Below are positions 1-8,009 of a stretch of 64,000 bases of DNA, one piece after another. Source of the stretch: an uncultured SAR86 cluster bacterium (GTDB taxonomy: Bacteria > Pseudomonadota > Gammaproteobacteria > Magnimaribacterales > Magnimaribacteraceae); NCBI GenBank assembly GCA_902574355.1, contig CACGNN010000001.1, positions 186,001-250,000 on the forward strand. The letters run 5' to 3'. The first letter of the stretch is position 1. Each line of letters starts with the position of its first letter. The position numbers and the translations under genes are program-made. The notes under the pieces were generated by a model. That model saw only the letters and a program-made list of their open reading frames with translations. It did not search any database and was not told the origin of the DNA.

Positions 1-950
1 TTTTGTATATTCTCATCAATTAAAGGAATAACTTCGGTACTCTCTAGATTTTCTTTTAATTGCTCAAGTTTGGAGGCTCCTAAGATTACTGTCGAGACGT
101 TTTTATTTAGTAGACACCAGGCTATAGCAAGTTTTGACATGCTGATATTTAACTTTTCTGCAATTGGCGCTAACTTTGTAACTCTTCCCATCCTCTCCTG
201 ACCTCGATCAGACTCCACCATACTTTTTTTCAGCCATTCATAACCAGACAAGGTTGCTCTAGAGCCCTCTGGAATACCATCAAGATATTTTCCTGTTAAA
301 GCACCGGAAGCTAAAGGAGACCAGATAGTAGTACCGAGACCATACTTCTCATAGAGTGGTCCGTATTCGTTCTCAAATCTATTTCTATCGAGCAGGTTAT
401 ATTGTGGTTGCTCCATAGAAGGAGGAGTTAAGTGATTCGTAAAGGCAAATTCATATGCTTCTGTAATTTCTTCAGCAGTCCATTCTGAAGTTCCCCAATA
501 CAAAACTTTACCCTGAGTAACTAGATTATGCATAGCCCAAACAGTTTCGCCTATGGGTGTATCAGGGTCAGCCCTGTGACAGAAAAAGAGATCTAGATAA
601 TCTACTTGTAGTCTTTCCAGTGCTTGATGACAGGCTTCGGTTATATGCTTTCTGCTAAGGCCGATTTGAGTTGGTAACGGATTTTCTTTAGCTCCAAAGA
701 ATACCTTTGAAGAGACGCAATAAGAATCTCTAGGATTTGTTAGGGCTTTTAATGCCTTACCCATTACAATCTCAGACTCTCCTCTTTCGTATCCTTCGGC
801 ATTATCAAAGAAGTTAATACCTGCGTCTAAGCAAGTTCCAAACATAGACTCAGCAAGTTTAGTATCTACTTGTTTATTGAAAGTTACCCATGATCCAAAT
901 GAAAGTTCTGAAACTTTCAGACCTGATTTGCCTAAATTTCTATATTTCAT
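1..950 (-). CDS. Aldo/keto reductase, Kv-beta/YghZ-like (3' end cut by window edge)
   Basis: NADPH-dependent reductase of aldehydes or ketones, cytosolic, of the group that includes potassium-channel beta subunits and YghZ. About 316 residues are visible and the C-terminal end lies beyond base 1. The N-terminus (MKYRNLGKSGLKVSEL, then SFGSW) is typical of the group. The catalytic tetrad is readable as Asp49 and Tyr54 (FDNAEGY), Lys82 (SSKVFF) and His125 (FFCHRAD). The ATG at 950 follows GAGGAATAAT, a Shine-Dalgarno inside the end of argD, so it is probably the second gene of an argD operon. The physiological substrate cannot be told. Confidence 0.85.
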   Translation of the reverse strand, partial: MKYRNLGKSGLKVSELSFGSWVTFNKQVDTKLAESMFGTCLDAGINFFDNAEGYERGESEIVMGKALKALTNPRDSYCVSSKVFFGAKENPLPTQIGLSRKHITEACHQALERLQVDYLDLFFCHRADPDTPIGETVWAMHNLVTQGKVLYWGTSEWTAEEITEAYEFAFTNHLTPPSMEQPQYNLLDRNRFENEYGPLYEKYGLGTTIWSPLASGALTGKYLDGIPEGSRATLSGYEWLKKSMVESDRGQERMGRVTKLAPIAEKLNISMSKLAIAWCLLNKNVSTVILGASKLEQLKENLESTEVIPLIDENIQ

Positions 951-951
951 A

Positions 952-2151
952 TTATTCCTCTAATAAAACTTGTTTTAATATCTCAACACCTTTTTCTATT
1001 TCCGAATTCGAGATATTTAGAGCAGGAGCTAATCTAAGGCAATTTGAACCTGCGGAAACCAAGATTAAGCCTTGTTCATATGCTTGATCTAAAACTTCAT
1101 TAGCACTTTTATCTACTAAATCGCAACCAATCCATAATCCCGCCGACCTTATATCTGAGAAGATTCCCTGAGTTTCTAACTCAGATAAGAGATTTAAAAA
1201 TAATTTCTCCTTTTCACTGACATCACTAAGAAATTTTTCATCACTCACTATATTTAATACTTCATGAGCGACTGCACAGGCAATTGGATTGCCTCCAAAA
1301 GTTGAGCCATGAGTGCCTGGCTTCATACTCTCACCAATTACTTTTGTCGTTAGTGTGGCTCCAATAGGTATTCCACCACCTAATCCCTTGGCAGATGTCA
1401 CTATGTCCGGTTGAATGTCATAGTTCATGTATCCATAGAGGCTTCCCATTCTACCAACTCCACTTTGTACTTCGTCAATTATAAGAAGAGCACCTTTTTC
1501 AGACGTCACCTCATGTAGTTTTGTCATAAAGTCATTCGTCGCTTTGAAGACTCCAGCCTCTCCTTGAACTGGTTCAAGAATAACAGCTGCAGTTTTATCC
1601 GTAATAAGCTCATCTAAACATGACAAGTCATTAAATAATCCGTGCTTGATCCCAGGCATTAGGGGTTCGAATCCATTCCTATGCATTTCAGAACTACCTA
1701 GAGATATATTTAAAAGGGATCTTCCATGAAAAGAGTTTTGAAAAGAAACTATTTCATTTCTATTTTCATTTCTCGAAGAGTGATATTTTCTAGCTATTTT
1801 TATAGCAGCTTCGTTAGCCTCTGATCCCGAATTACTAAAAAAAATATTTTCTGCAAAAGTTAACTCAGTTAGCTTATTAGCTAATTTAATCGCTGGCTCA
1901 TTTGTTAAGTAATTACTAAGATGCCATATTTTTTTTGACTGATCTGTCAGTGCCTTGACAAGAGAAGGGTGAGAATGACCTAAGGAATTGACGGCTATTC
2001 CTCCTCCAAAATCTATGTATTCTTTATCATCTTGGTCCCAAACAAGAGATCCCTCTGCCTTTTTCGGCACAAAATTTGCAGGAGAATAATTCGGCAACAT
2101 GACGTTGTCATATACCCCTCTTAATTTATTATTTTTACTATTTTGTTTCAT
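952..2151 (-). CDS. argD: Acetylornithine aminotransferase-type class III transaminase
   Basis: PLP-dependent transaminase of about 399 residues, the usual ArgD/AstC length. It would convert N-acetylglutamate semialdehyde to N-acetylornithine in arginine synthesis and may also serve as succinyldiaminopimelate aminotransferase. Visible features are the cofactor-phosphate segment SNSGSEANEAAIK (about residues 106-118), the Asp-containing LLIIDEVQSGVGR (about 222-234) and the Schiff-base lysine Lys255 in SAKGLGGGIPIGA. The start lies about 30 nt downstream of a clear sigma70-like -10 on the minus strand. An ornithine or GABA aminotransferase is the main alternative, since no other arg gene is nearby. 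Confidence 0.82.
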   Translation of the reverse strand: MKQNSKNNKLRGVYDNVMLPNYSPANFVPKKAEGSLVWDQDDKEYIDFGGGIAVNSLGHSHPSLVKALTDQSKKIWHLSNYLTNEPAIKLANKLTELTFAENIFFSNSGSEANEAAIKIARKYHSSRNENRNEIVSFQNSFHGRSLLNISLGSSEMHRNGFEPLMPGIKHGLFNDLSCLDELITDKTAAVILEPVQGEAGVFKATNDFMTKLHEVTSEKGALLIIDEVQSGVGRMGSLYGYMNYDIQPDIVTSAKGLGGGIPIGATLTTKVIGESMKPGTHGSTFGGNPIACAVAHEVLNIVSDEKFLSDVSEKEKLFLNLLSELETQGIFSDIRSAGLWIGCDLVDKSANEVLDQAYEQGLILVSAGSNCLRLAPALNISNSEIEKGVEILKQVLLEE

Positions 2152-2181
2152 TCACTGAAGTTTATTGGGCGAGAGAGTAGT

Positions 2182-2209
2182 ATTATAGATACCCTTTTTA
2201 TATGGTCAA
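2182..2209 (-). promoter_or_regulatory. argD promoter, overlapping a possible -10 for the divergent gene
   Basis: On the minus strand the -35 is TTGACC (2209-2204), the spacer 16 nt and the -10 TATAAT (2187-2182). On the plus strand the same bases read TATTAT at 2181-2186, 15 nt before the DUF2244 ATG. The argD -35 lies within the first codons of that gene, so the two promoters interlock. Confidence 0.55.
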
Positions 2210-2684
2210 AATTGAAAATAACTTAGAAGATAAAATATACAGGATATTGCTTCGTCCCAATCAATCATCTGATTGGAAATCTAGTTTGATTTTTATTCTC
2301 ATAATAGCATTCACATGTTTATCCATTGGGATTGGTTTTGCCTTAGCTGGTGCAACTATGATTCTTCCGTTTGCAGGGTTAGAAATACTTTTTGTTGGTG
2401 TTTGCGTTTATTTAGTTATGAAAAATACTTATAAGCAAGAAGTGATAACCCTTACAAAAGAGACATTAAAGATTGAAAAAGGACAAGGAAGACGAGACCA
2501 AGTTTGGGAATATTTTAGGATGTGGTCTTTTGTTTCAGTTGAGCGACCAGAGCATCCCTGGTATCCAGCGCATATAGTAGTTTCTTCAAAAGGAGAGCGC
2601 GTACCAATAGGCGATTTTCTTACTGAAGATGAAAAAGAAGAATTAGTCGAAAATCTTGAGAGAATAATTCTGGAATTAAAGTAA
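2202..2684 (+). CDS. DUF2244-family membrane protein
   Basis: Integral membrane protein of 160 residues and unknown function. Two adjacent hydrophobic segments, about residues 28-48 and 54-73, are followed by a cytoplasmic domain with the pattern WEYFRMWSFVSVERPEHPWYP and a conserved-looking IGDFLTEDEKEEL near the C-terminus. This layout matches DUF2244, which in proteobacteria is often found near cytochrome oxidase genes; none is present here. It is a single gene divergent from argD and ends one base before the convergent acyl-CoA dehydrogenase. No good Shine-Dalgarno is seen, and a TATTAT box lies 15 nt upstream. Confidence 0.7.
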   Translation: MVKIENNLEDKIYRILLRPNQSSDWKSSLIFILIIAFTCLSIGIGFALAGATMILPFAGLEILFVGVCVYLVMKNTYKQEVITLTKETLKIEKGQGRRDQVWEYFRMWSFVSVERPEHPWYPAHIVVSSKGERVPIGDFLTEDEKEELVENLERIILELK

Positions 2685-3848
2685 CTACTTTCTTTGGTTA
2701 AATCTTTTCCCCACCATTGCTGAAGTGATATTTATCTTCTGAATATCTATAGTCCCACCAGCTATTCCCCAGCCCCAAACATCTCTGTATTTTCTTTCCA
2801 TGGAATATTCTTTATTAAATCCGTAACCACCCATTAGCTGCATTGCCGACGCAACTACTTCTCGAGCAGTCTCATTTGAAAAACATTTTCCAACACTCGA
2901 CTCGAAAATGCTTGGAAAACCTTCTTGGGCATTATGAGCTGCTCGGTGGATGAGAAGCCTTGATGCCTCAACTTTCATTGCCATTTCTGCTAATTTCATT
3001 TGGACAGCTTGAAATTCAACAATGGGTTTACCAAATTGTTCTCTCTCTTGAACATAGTCAATTGCACTCTCTAATGCTCCAGAAGCTTGTCCTAAACACA
3101 TTATCGCATTGCCACATCTCTCAAGATCGAAGGCTTCCATCAGTTTTTTAAAACCACCATTAGCTTCAACAATTATATTTTCAACTGGAACTTCTACGTT
3201 ATCAAAATAAATATCTGCTGAGGGTATACCATTCCAACCCATAAGCTTTTCTTGCTGACCAAAGCTTACTCCAGGAGTATCTTTCTCGATATAAACTGCT
3301 CCAATACCATTTGCACCTGGATCATCTGACATTCTGCAGTAAACAACATAACCCTCAGAATGACCTCCACCAGAACACCATCTTTTAGTGCCATTTAGAA
3401 TAAATTTATTGTCTTTGATTTCAGCTTTTGTAGTCAGATCAGTCAAGGCTGAACCTGCATTTGGTTCTGACATTGAAACAGCAACTACTATATTTCCTGC
3501 ACAAACTTCAGGAATGACCTTTTGCTTCAATTCTTCAGAAGCAAAATGTTCTATTGCCTTAACAGGACCAACACAACTTTCAAATATTGGAAATGCAACT
3601 GCTGAAGAAACTTTAGCGAATTCTTCCATGACAAGTAACGCATCTAAATTAGATAAACCTAGTCCACCATAATCTTCAGAAACATTGATGCCTAAGAAAC
3701 CCATTTCTGAGTATTTTTTTAGCCATTCCTTAGAAAGTGGCTCGCTGGTCTGTTCCATTGAGTCGGCCACTTCAACCATTTCATTTTGAGCAAATGATCT
3801 TGCAGTATCTTGAAGTTCTTTTTGTTGTTCAGATAGTTTAAAGTCCAT
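2685..3848 (-). CDS. Acyl-CoA dehydrogenase family protein
   Basis: FAD flavoprotein that would oxidise an acyl-CoA to the enoyl-CoA and pass electrons to ETF. The 387-residue length is standard. The N-terminal helical domain begins MDFKLSEQQKELQDTARSFA, the central FAD/substrate segment has VAVSMSEPNAGSALTDL and WCSGGG, and the C-terminal domain contains REQFGKPIVEFQAVQ and QLMGGYGFNKEY. Where many family members carry the catalytic Glu in an EGT motif, this one reads AGGT (about residues 363-366), as in several paralogous groups, so the base may be elsewhere. It follows the CoA-transferase gene by 9 nt with a GGAG Shine-Dalgarno, suggesting one acyl-CoA pathway. Confidence 0.88.
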   Translation of the reverse strand: MDFKLSEQQKELQDTARSFAQNEMVEVADSMEQTSEPLSKEWLKKYSEMGFLGINVSEDYGGLGLSNLDALLVMEEFAKVSSAVAFPIFESCVGPVKAIEHFASEELKQKVIPEVCAGNIVVAVSMSEPNAGSALTDLTTKAEIKDNKFILNGTKRWCSGGGHSEGYVVYCRMSDDPGANGIGAVYIEKDTPGVSFGQQEKLMGWNGIPSADIYFDNVEVPVENIIVEANGGFKKLMEAFDLERCGNAIMCLGQASGALESAIDYVQEREQFGKPIVEFQAVQMKLAEMAMKVEASRLLIHRAAHNAQEGFPSIFESSVGKCFSNETAREVVASAMQLMGGYGFNKEYSMERKYRDVWGWGIAGGTIDIQKINITSAMVGKRFNQRK

Positions 3849-3857
3849 ATTGCTCTC

Positions 3858-5042
3858 CTAGATAATTCTATCTACTTTAAATTGTTCTATATCTTCTTGA
3901 GTGTAGCCAAGGCTAGAAAGAATTTCTACATTATGTTCACCTAATTCAGGTGATCTAGTTTTTATTTGTCCTGGATTTTCTGATAATTCTATTGGAGGAC
4001 CAACTACCGAGTATTCTTCATCCATGGTTGGGTAACTCATCTTAATAAAAGAACCCTTTTCGAGAATATGTTCTTCATTAAGTGTCTGTTTTGCCTTAAG
4101 TACTTCTCCCACTGGGATTCTTGAACTCTCTAGAGCAACTATAGCTTCTTGAGATGTTCTTTCTGCACACCAATCTGACATTCTTGCACTTATGAGTTCT
4201 CCGTTTTCGCCTCTACTTAAGTCATCTTTAAACCTCTCATCAGTTAACCAATCATCTTCTCCCATCAGGTTGACCCATCTTTCAAAAAGTGGGCCTCCTA
4301 CGGTCTGAACAAGGATCCATCCATCTTTTGTTTTGAATGTATCTGATGGACCTGATGTCTGGGCTCTATTCATAGATGCAACCCTATTAACATTTAGTAT
4401 TTCTTGTTCAATTAAAAGACTATTAGTTGTTGTAAGTGCTGTTTGTAATAAGGATGTTTGAACTCTCTGACCTTTACCAGTTTTTTGTTTTTCTAAATAA
4501 GCTAATAGAGTTCCAAAGGCCGCAAGCGAGGCACTACAAAAATCTACATAAGGTGCATATGCTTTTGTTGGTTGATCCGGCTGCCCGGTCATATCCATAG
4601 CTCCTGACATAGCTTGAGCGACGCCATCAAATCCAACCCTTTCTGCGTAAGGACCGGTTGTTCCAAAAGCTGTGTTTGAAGTCAGTATTATTCCTGGATT
4701 TATTAATTTAAGATCATCATAATCTAGACCCATTGATTTGAGTGTTTGTTCTGGTAAGTTTGCAATGACAATATCAGAATTTTCTACAAGTCTTCTTACT
4801 ATCTCCCTACCTTTATCTTTAGTTGGATTTAATGTTAAACCCATTTTATTTCGATTAAGCTGTAGGAACATTGCACCTTGTCCATCTTTTGTTACAGGTG
4901 TTACATATCTATCTTCACTTCCACTTACTCTTTCTATTCTAATAACCTCTGCGCCATAATCTGCAAGCAGAGCACCACAAAATGGTCCTGCAATATATCT
5001 TCCAAAATCTAAAACTTTTACGCCCTCTAAAATTCCACTCAT
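3858..5042 (-). CDS. CaiB/BaiF family CoA-transferase
   Basis: Class III CoA-transferase that moves CoA between carboxylic acids, or a related racemase. The start at 5042 (MSGILEGVKVLDFGRYIAGP) was chosen because AAAGGAAAC precedes it at good spacing; a further 11 codons are open upstream. The hallmarks are LDFGRYIAGPFCGALLADYGAEVIRIE in two adjoining blocks, NRNKMGLTLNP and GFDGVAQAMSG. At the position that is Asp in V-D-V-S-L-L-D type members, this protein reads VQTSLLQT, with Gln200. It is the first gene of a two-gene minus-strand unit with the acyl-CoA dehydrogenase, so it probably activates the substrate that enzyme oxidises. Confidence 0.85.
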   Translation of the reverse strand: MSGILEGVKVLDFGRYIAGPFCGALLADYGAEVIRIERVSGSEDRYVTPVTKDGQGAMFLQLNRNKMGLTLNPTKDKGREIVRRLVENSDIVIANLPEQTLKSMGLDYDDLKLINPGIILTSNTAFGTTGPYAERVGFDGVAQAMSGAMDMTGQPDQPTKAYAPYVDFCSASLAAFGTLLAYLEKQKTGKGQRVQTSLLQTALTTTNSLLIEQEILNVNRVASMNRAQTSGPSDTFKTKDGWILVQTVGGPLFERWVNLMGEDDWLTDERFKDDLSRGENGELISARMSDWCAERTSQEAIVALESSRIPVGEVLKAKQTLNEEHILEKGSFIKMSYPTMDEEYSVVGPPIELSENPGQIKTRSPELGEHNVEILSSLGYTQEDIEQFKVDRII

Positions 5043-5093
5043 AAAACTTGTTTCCTTTAAATTAAACTTCCCCATTTATTTCATGCATACTAG

Positions 5094-5103
5094 GATTATA
5101 ATC
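5094..5103. promoter_or_regulatory. Palindromic -10 box shared by divergent CoA-transferase and thioesterase genes
   Basis: GATTATAATC is a perfect palindrome, so TATAAT reads on the plus strand (5097-5102) and on the minus strand (5100-5095). On the plus strand it ends 6 nt before the thioesterase ATG, implying a leaderless mRNA. On the minus strand it leaves a leader of roughly 45 nt with a Shine-Dalgarno. No strong -35 was seen for either direction. Confidence 0.5.
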
Positions 5104-5108
5104 AAGCT

Positions 5109-5522
5109 ATGACAGATCAAGAAATACCAGATGGCTTCAAGGAGTTAAAAATTCCCCAACCTCATATAGAAAATTTAGGTCCGGGATATTACAAAAAAGA
5201 AGATGATCAATTATTTATGATCTTCTTTGCTAAAGAGGAGCATAGTAATTTTTACAACTCAGCACATGGTGGGGCACTCATGGCATTAGCTGATTTTTGT
5301 TTGACATCTTCTATGATGAAAGACAGAAACAGTTTAGTGACAACGGTTAGCTTTCATTCAGAGTTTTTAGCTCCTGCACCTATAGGCAGCAAGCTCTTAA
5401 TCCGCTGTAAACCAAAAAAAATTGGTAAATCATTAGGATTTTCAGAAGGCGATATAACCGTGGATGGAGAGACTATAATTACTTTTGGAGGAGTAGGAAG
5501 AATAATTAAAAATAATGGATAA
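5109..5522 (+). CDS. PaaI-like hotdog-fold acyl-CoA thioesterase
   Basis: Predicted to hydrolyse an acyl-CoA or aryl-CoA thioester in the cytosol. At 137 residues it has the length of a single hotdog domain, with the characteristic SAHGGALMALADFCL (about residues 54-68) that supplies the HGG active-site turn, followed by a strand with TTVSFHSEFLAPAPIGSKL. The start has no Shine-Dalgarno; a TATAAT ends 6 nt upstream, so the transcript may begin at the ATG. The 3' end overlaps the next gene by 8 nt, which implies coupling. Neighbouring CoA genes support a role in releasing CoA from pathway intermediates. Confidence 0.82.
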   Translation: MTDQEIPDGFKELKIPQPHIENLGPGYYKKEDDQLFMIFFAKEEHSNFYNSAHGGALMALADFCLTSSMMKDRNSLVTTVSFHSEFLAPAPIGSKLLIRCKPKKIGKSLGFSEGDITVDGETIITFGGVGRIIKNNG

Positions 5523-6693
5523 AAAGTACGAAATAATTCTTTATGGGGCTACCGGTTTTACAGGTCAGATTTGTTGTAAATATATTCGAGATAATTATCC
5601 TGATTTGCTTTGGGCAATTGGAGGAAGAAATAAAGAGAAACTTCAGCAAATTAAATCAGATTTTAATCTCAATTGTGACATAGTTATAGCTGATGGAGCA
5701 GACATAGATGCTTTAAAACTAATGACACGTCAAACTAAAGTTGTGTTATCTACTGCTGGACCATTTGCAAGATATGGCTCTTTGCTGGTTCAAGCATGTG
5801 TTGAAGAAGGCTCTCATTATACTGATATAACGGGAGAGAATCATTGGGTAAAAGGTTTAATTGATAAGCATCATGAAGAAGCTGCTTCTAAAGGCATAAG
5901 AATTATTCCGTCGTGCGGTTATGATTCTATTCCTTCTGATATCGGAGCTTTTTTTACTATTTCTCAATTTGACAAACCTGTATCAAGAGTAGACGTCTAT
6001 CACGAAGCTCAAGGCGGTGCCTCAGGCGGAACAACTGAGACAATATTTACTATGGATGGCGTTGGAAAAGAAATGAGAGACCCTTTTGTTTTGAATCCTA
6101 AAGACACAATATCAGATGAGCAGAGGGAAAATTCTAAAGATGGATTTAAGGTAGAGAAAGTTGATGGCCTAGAAGGATGGGCCGGTGTAGGCGTAATGGC
6201 TGTAGCCAATACTAGAGTTGTAAGACGATCTGCAGCTCTAATGGAGCAGAATCAAAAACCCTATGGAAACAACTTTACTTTTGGAGAACATGGTTTATTT
6301 TCTTCAAAAAGAAATGCAAGATTAGCCTCGATAGGGCTCCTAATCGGTTTTATAGTTTTAAGTACTCCAATAAAGCGCCTAGTAAGACCTTTTCTTCCCA
6401 AACCAGGAGAAGGGCCCAGTCAAGAAACACAAGATAATGGTTGGTTTAGAGCCACTTTCGTAGCTCTTTCTGAAGATAATGAAAAGAAGATTTGTTCAAT
6501 GTATGGGTCTGGAGATCCGGGTTATAAATCTACGGCTAAATTAGTTTGTGAATCTGCAATGGCTCTCGCACGTTCTGATAGCCTGCCAGGCGGTCCGGAG
6601 TATGGAGGGGTTCTGACCTCTGCTGTTGGATTAGGAGAGGTATTAGTTGATAGATTAAAAAATGCAGAAATTGAATTTAAAGTTTTAACTTAA
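5515..6693 (+). CDS. Saccharopine dehydrogenase-like / trans-acting enoyl reductase family protein
   Basis: NAD(P)-binding oxidoreductase of 392 residues. The Rossmann N-terminus reads EIILYGATGFTGQICCKYI with GATGFTG at about residues 10-16, then STAGPFARYG and an ACVEEGSHYTDITGE segment. This pattern matches the saccharopine dehydrogenase-like group that includes mycobacterial trans-acting enoyl reductase and eukaryotic SCCPDH-like proteins. A hydrophobic stretch at about 273-288 (LASIGLLIGFIVLSTP) may associate with membrane. Overlap with the thioesterase gene and nearby acyl-CoA genes point to lipid or acyl-thioester reduction rather than lysine metabolism. The substrate is unknown. Confidence 0.75.
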   Translation: MDKKYEIILYGATGFTGQICCKYIRDNYPDLLWAIGGRNKEKLQQIKSDFNLNCDIVIADGADIDALKLMTRQTKVVLSTAGPFARYGSLLVQACVEEGSHYTDITGENHWVKGLIDKHHEEAASKGIRIIPSCGYDSIPSDIGAFFTISQFDKPVSRVDVYHEAQGGASGGTTETIFTMDGVGKEMRDPFVLNPKDTISDEQRENSKDGFKVEKVDGLEGWAGVGVMAVANTRVVRRSAALMEQNQKPYGNNFTFGEHGLFSSKRNARLASIGLLIGFIVLSTPIKRLVRPFLPKPGEGPSQETQDNGWFRATFVALSEDNEKKICSMYGSGDPGYKSTAKLVCESAMALARSDSLPGGPEYGGVLTSAVGLGEVLVDRLKNAEIEFKVLT

Positions 6694-7946
6694 AATTTAA
6701 AATTTCTAAGCTTTTTTTTGATAAGTTTATTTTTCAAAGAAGCAGTTTGTATTACACCATTTTCAAATGGTGCCCAAGCTTCACCTTGAATTAATGGGCT
6801 AAGATAATTTTTACAAGACCGAGTAATGCCAAAACCATCTTTTGAGATGAAATTTCTAGGCATCTTCTTCTCTATGTTCGCCACTTTGCTCAATGCAACT
6901 TTTCCAACCTCCCAGGAATATGGCTTAGTTTTTTTTCTAACTATTATTGGCATAATCGCGTTTTCTCCCGAAGAAGCGTATTCAACAGCTGCTTTACCCA
7001 CTGCATATGCATGATCTAAATCTACCTGAGATGAAATATGTCTAGCTGAGCGTTGTAAGTAATCAGAGACTGCCCAATGATATTTAAAACCTAATTTGTT
7101 GCTTATCATTTCAGCAATACGAGGCGCAACACCGCCAAGTTGTTTATGACCAAATGAGTCTACAGTCCCTGCATCCGCAAGAAACTTTCCATTCTTGTAT
7201 TTAGTTCCTTCAGAAACGACAATGACGCAATAATCCTCTTTTTTTACTACTTCTTTTACTTTTTTTAGAAATAATTTTTCATTAAAGGTTACTTCTGGGA
7301 GCAAGATAATGTGAGGCGCAGAGTTATTTTTTGATTTAGCAAGACCTGCAGAAGCAGCCAACCATCCTGCATGCCTGCCCATAACCTCAAAGATGAAAAC
7401 TTTGGTTGAGCTCTTAGACATACTTTTTACATCTAAAGCCGCCTCTTTAGTTGATGTGGCAATATACTTTGCAACAGATCCAAAACCAGGACAGTTATCT
7501 GTATAGGGTAAATCATTATCTATTGTTTTTGGTATACCAATACAGGTGACGGGAAATCCTGCATCTTTTGTGTATTGGGCAATTTTATTTGAGGTATCTT
7601 GAGAATCACCTCCACCATTGTAAAAAAAGTAACCAATATTATGAGCCTTAAAAACATCAATGAGTCTTTCATATTCTCTTTTGCTTTGATTGACGTCTTT
7701 AAGTTTATGTCTACAAGAACCAAAAGCACCTCCCGGAGTATGCATTAATTTTTTGATATCGGAAAAATTTTCAAGACTGGTATCAATTAGTTCTTCATTG
7801 AGTATCCCAATGATTCCATCCTTGCCAGCATAAAGTTTATTAATTTTTTTTGACTTTCTAGAAGCCTCTATTACCGCAGAAGCAGTTGCATTAATAACAG
7901 AAGTTACCCCTCCTGATTGAGCATAGATTGCATTCTGAGATTTCAT
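6690..7946 (-). CDS. Pyrophosphate-dependent 6-phosphofructokinase
   Basis: Phosphorylates fructose 6-phosphate, apparently with PPi rather than ATP, making the glycolytic step reversible. The N-terminal loop is YAQSGGVTSVINA. Two positions known to separate PPi from ATP enzymes are readable: GGGDS at 111-115 has Asp114 where ATP enzymes have Gly, and PKTIDND has Lys140 where ATP enzymes have Gly. FEVMGRHAGWLA is also typical. The length of 418 residues fits the longer PPi-dependent clade. A minus-strand TATTAT (7959-7954) ends 7 nt before the ATG and there is no Shine-Dalgarno, suggesting a leaderless mRNA. It is divergent from mpl. Confidence 0.87.
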   Translation of the reverse strand: MKSQNAIYAQSGGVTSVINATASAVIEASRKSKKINKLYAGKDGIIGILNEELIDTSLENFSDIKKLMHTPGGAFGSCRHKLKDVNQSKREYERLIDVFKAHNIGYFFYNGGGDSQDTSNKIAQYTKDAGFPVTCIGIPKTIDNDLPYTDNCPGFGSVAKYIATSTKEAALDVKSMSKSSTKVFIFEVMGRHAGWLAASAGLAKSKNNSAPHIILLPEVTFNEKLFLKKVKEVVKKEDYCVIVVSEGTKYKNGKFLADAGTVDSFGHKQLGGVAPRIAEMISNKLGFKYHWAVSDYLQRSARHISSQVDLDHAYAVGKAAVEYASSGENAIMPIIVRKKTKPYSWEVGKVALSKVANIEKKMPRNFISKDGFGITRSCKNYLSPLIQGEAWAPFENGVIQTASLKNKLIKKKLRNFKF

Positions 7947-7953
7947 CGTGAGA

Positions 7954-7959
7954 ATAATA
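7954..7959 (-). promoter_or_regulatory. -10 box of phosphofructokinase gene, leaderless spacing
   Basis: TATTAT on the minus strand, followed by the 7 nt TCTCACG and the ATG at 7946. The expected transcription start falls on or next to the start codon. No convincing -35 is visible. Confidence 0.4.
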
Positions 7960-7997
7960 CTTTAAAACAAATCTATCTTGTAATCATTCTTGATAGT

Positions 7998-8003
7998 TAT
8001 AAT
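7998..8003 (+). promoter_or_regulatory. -10 box of mpl, leaderless spacing
   Basis: A perfect TATAAT ends exactly 6 nt (GAAGTT) before the ATG at 8010. A weak TTGTAA lies upstream but at short spacing. Confidence 0.5.
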
Positions 8004-8009
8004 GAAGTT

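Noticed and set aside
7917..8009. 31-codon N-terminal extension of mpl
   Set aside because: Similarity begins at MSKERVHILGICG; the extension overlaps the divergent phosphofructokinase gene and has a TATAAT in its codons 6 nt before the chosen ATG.
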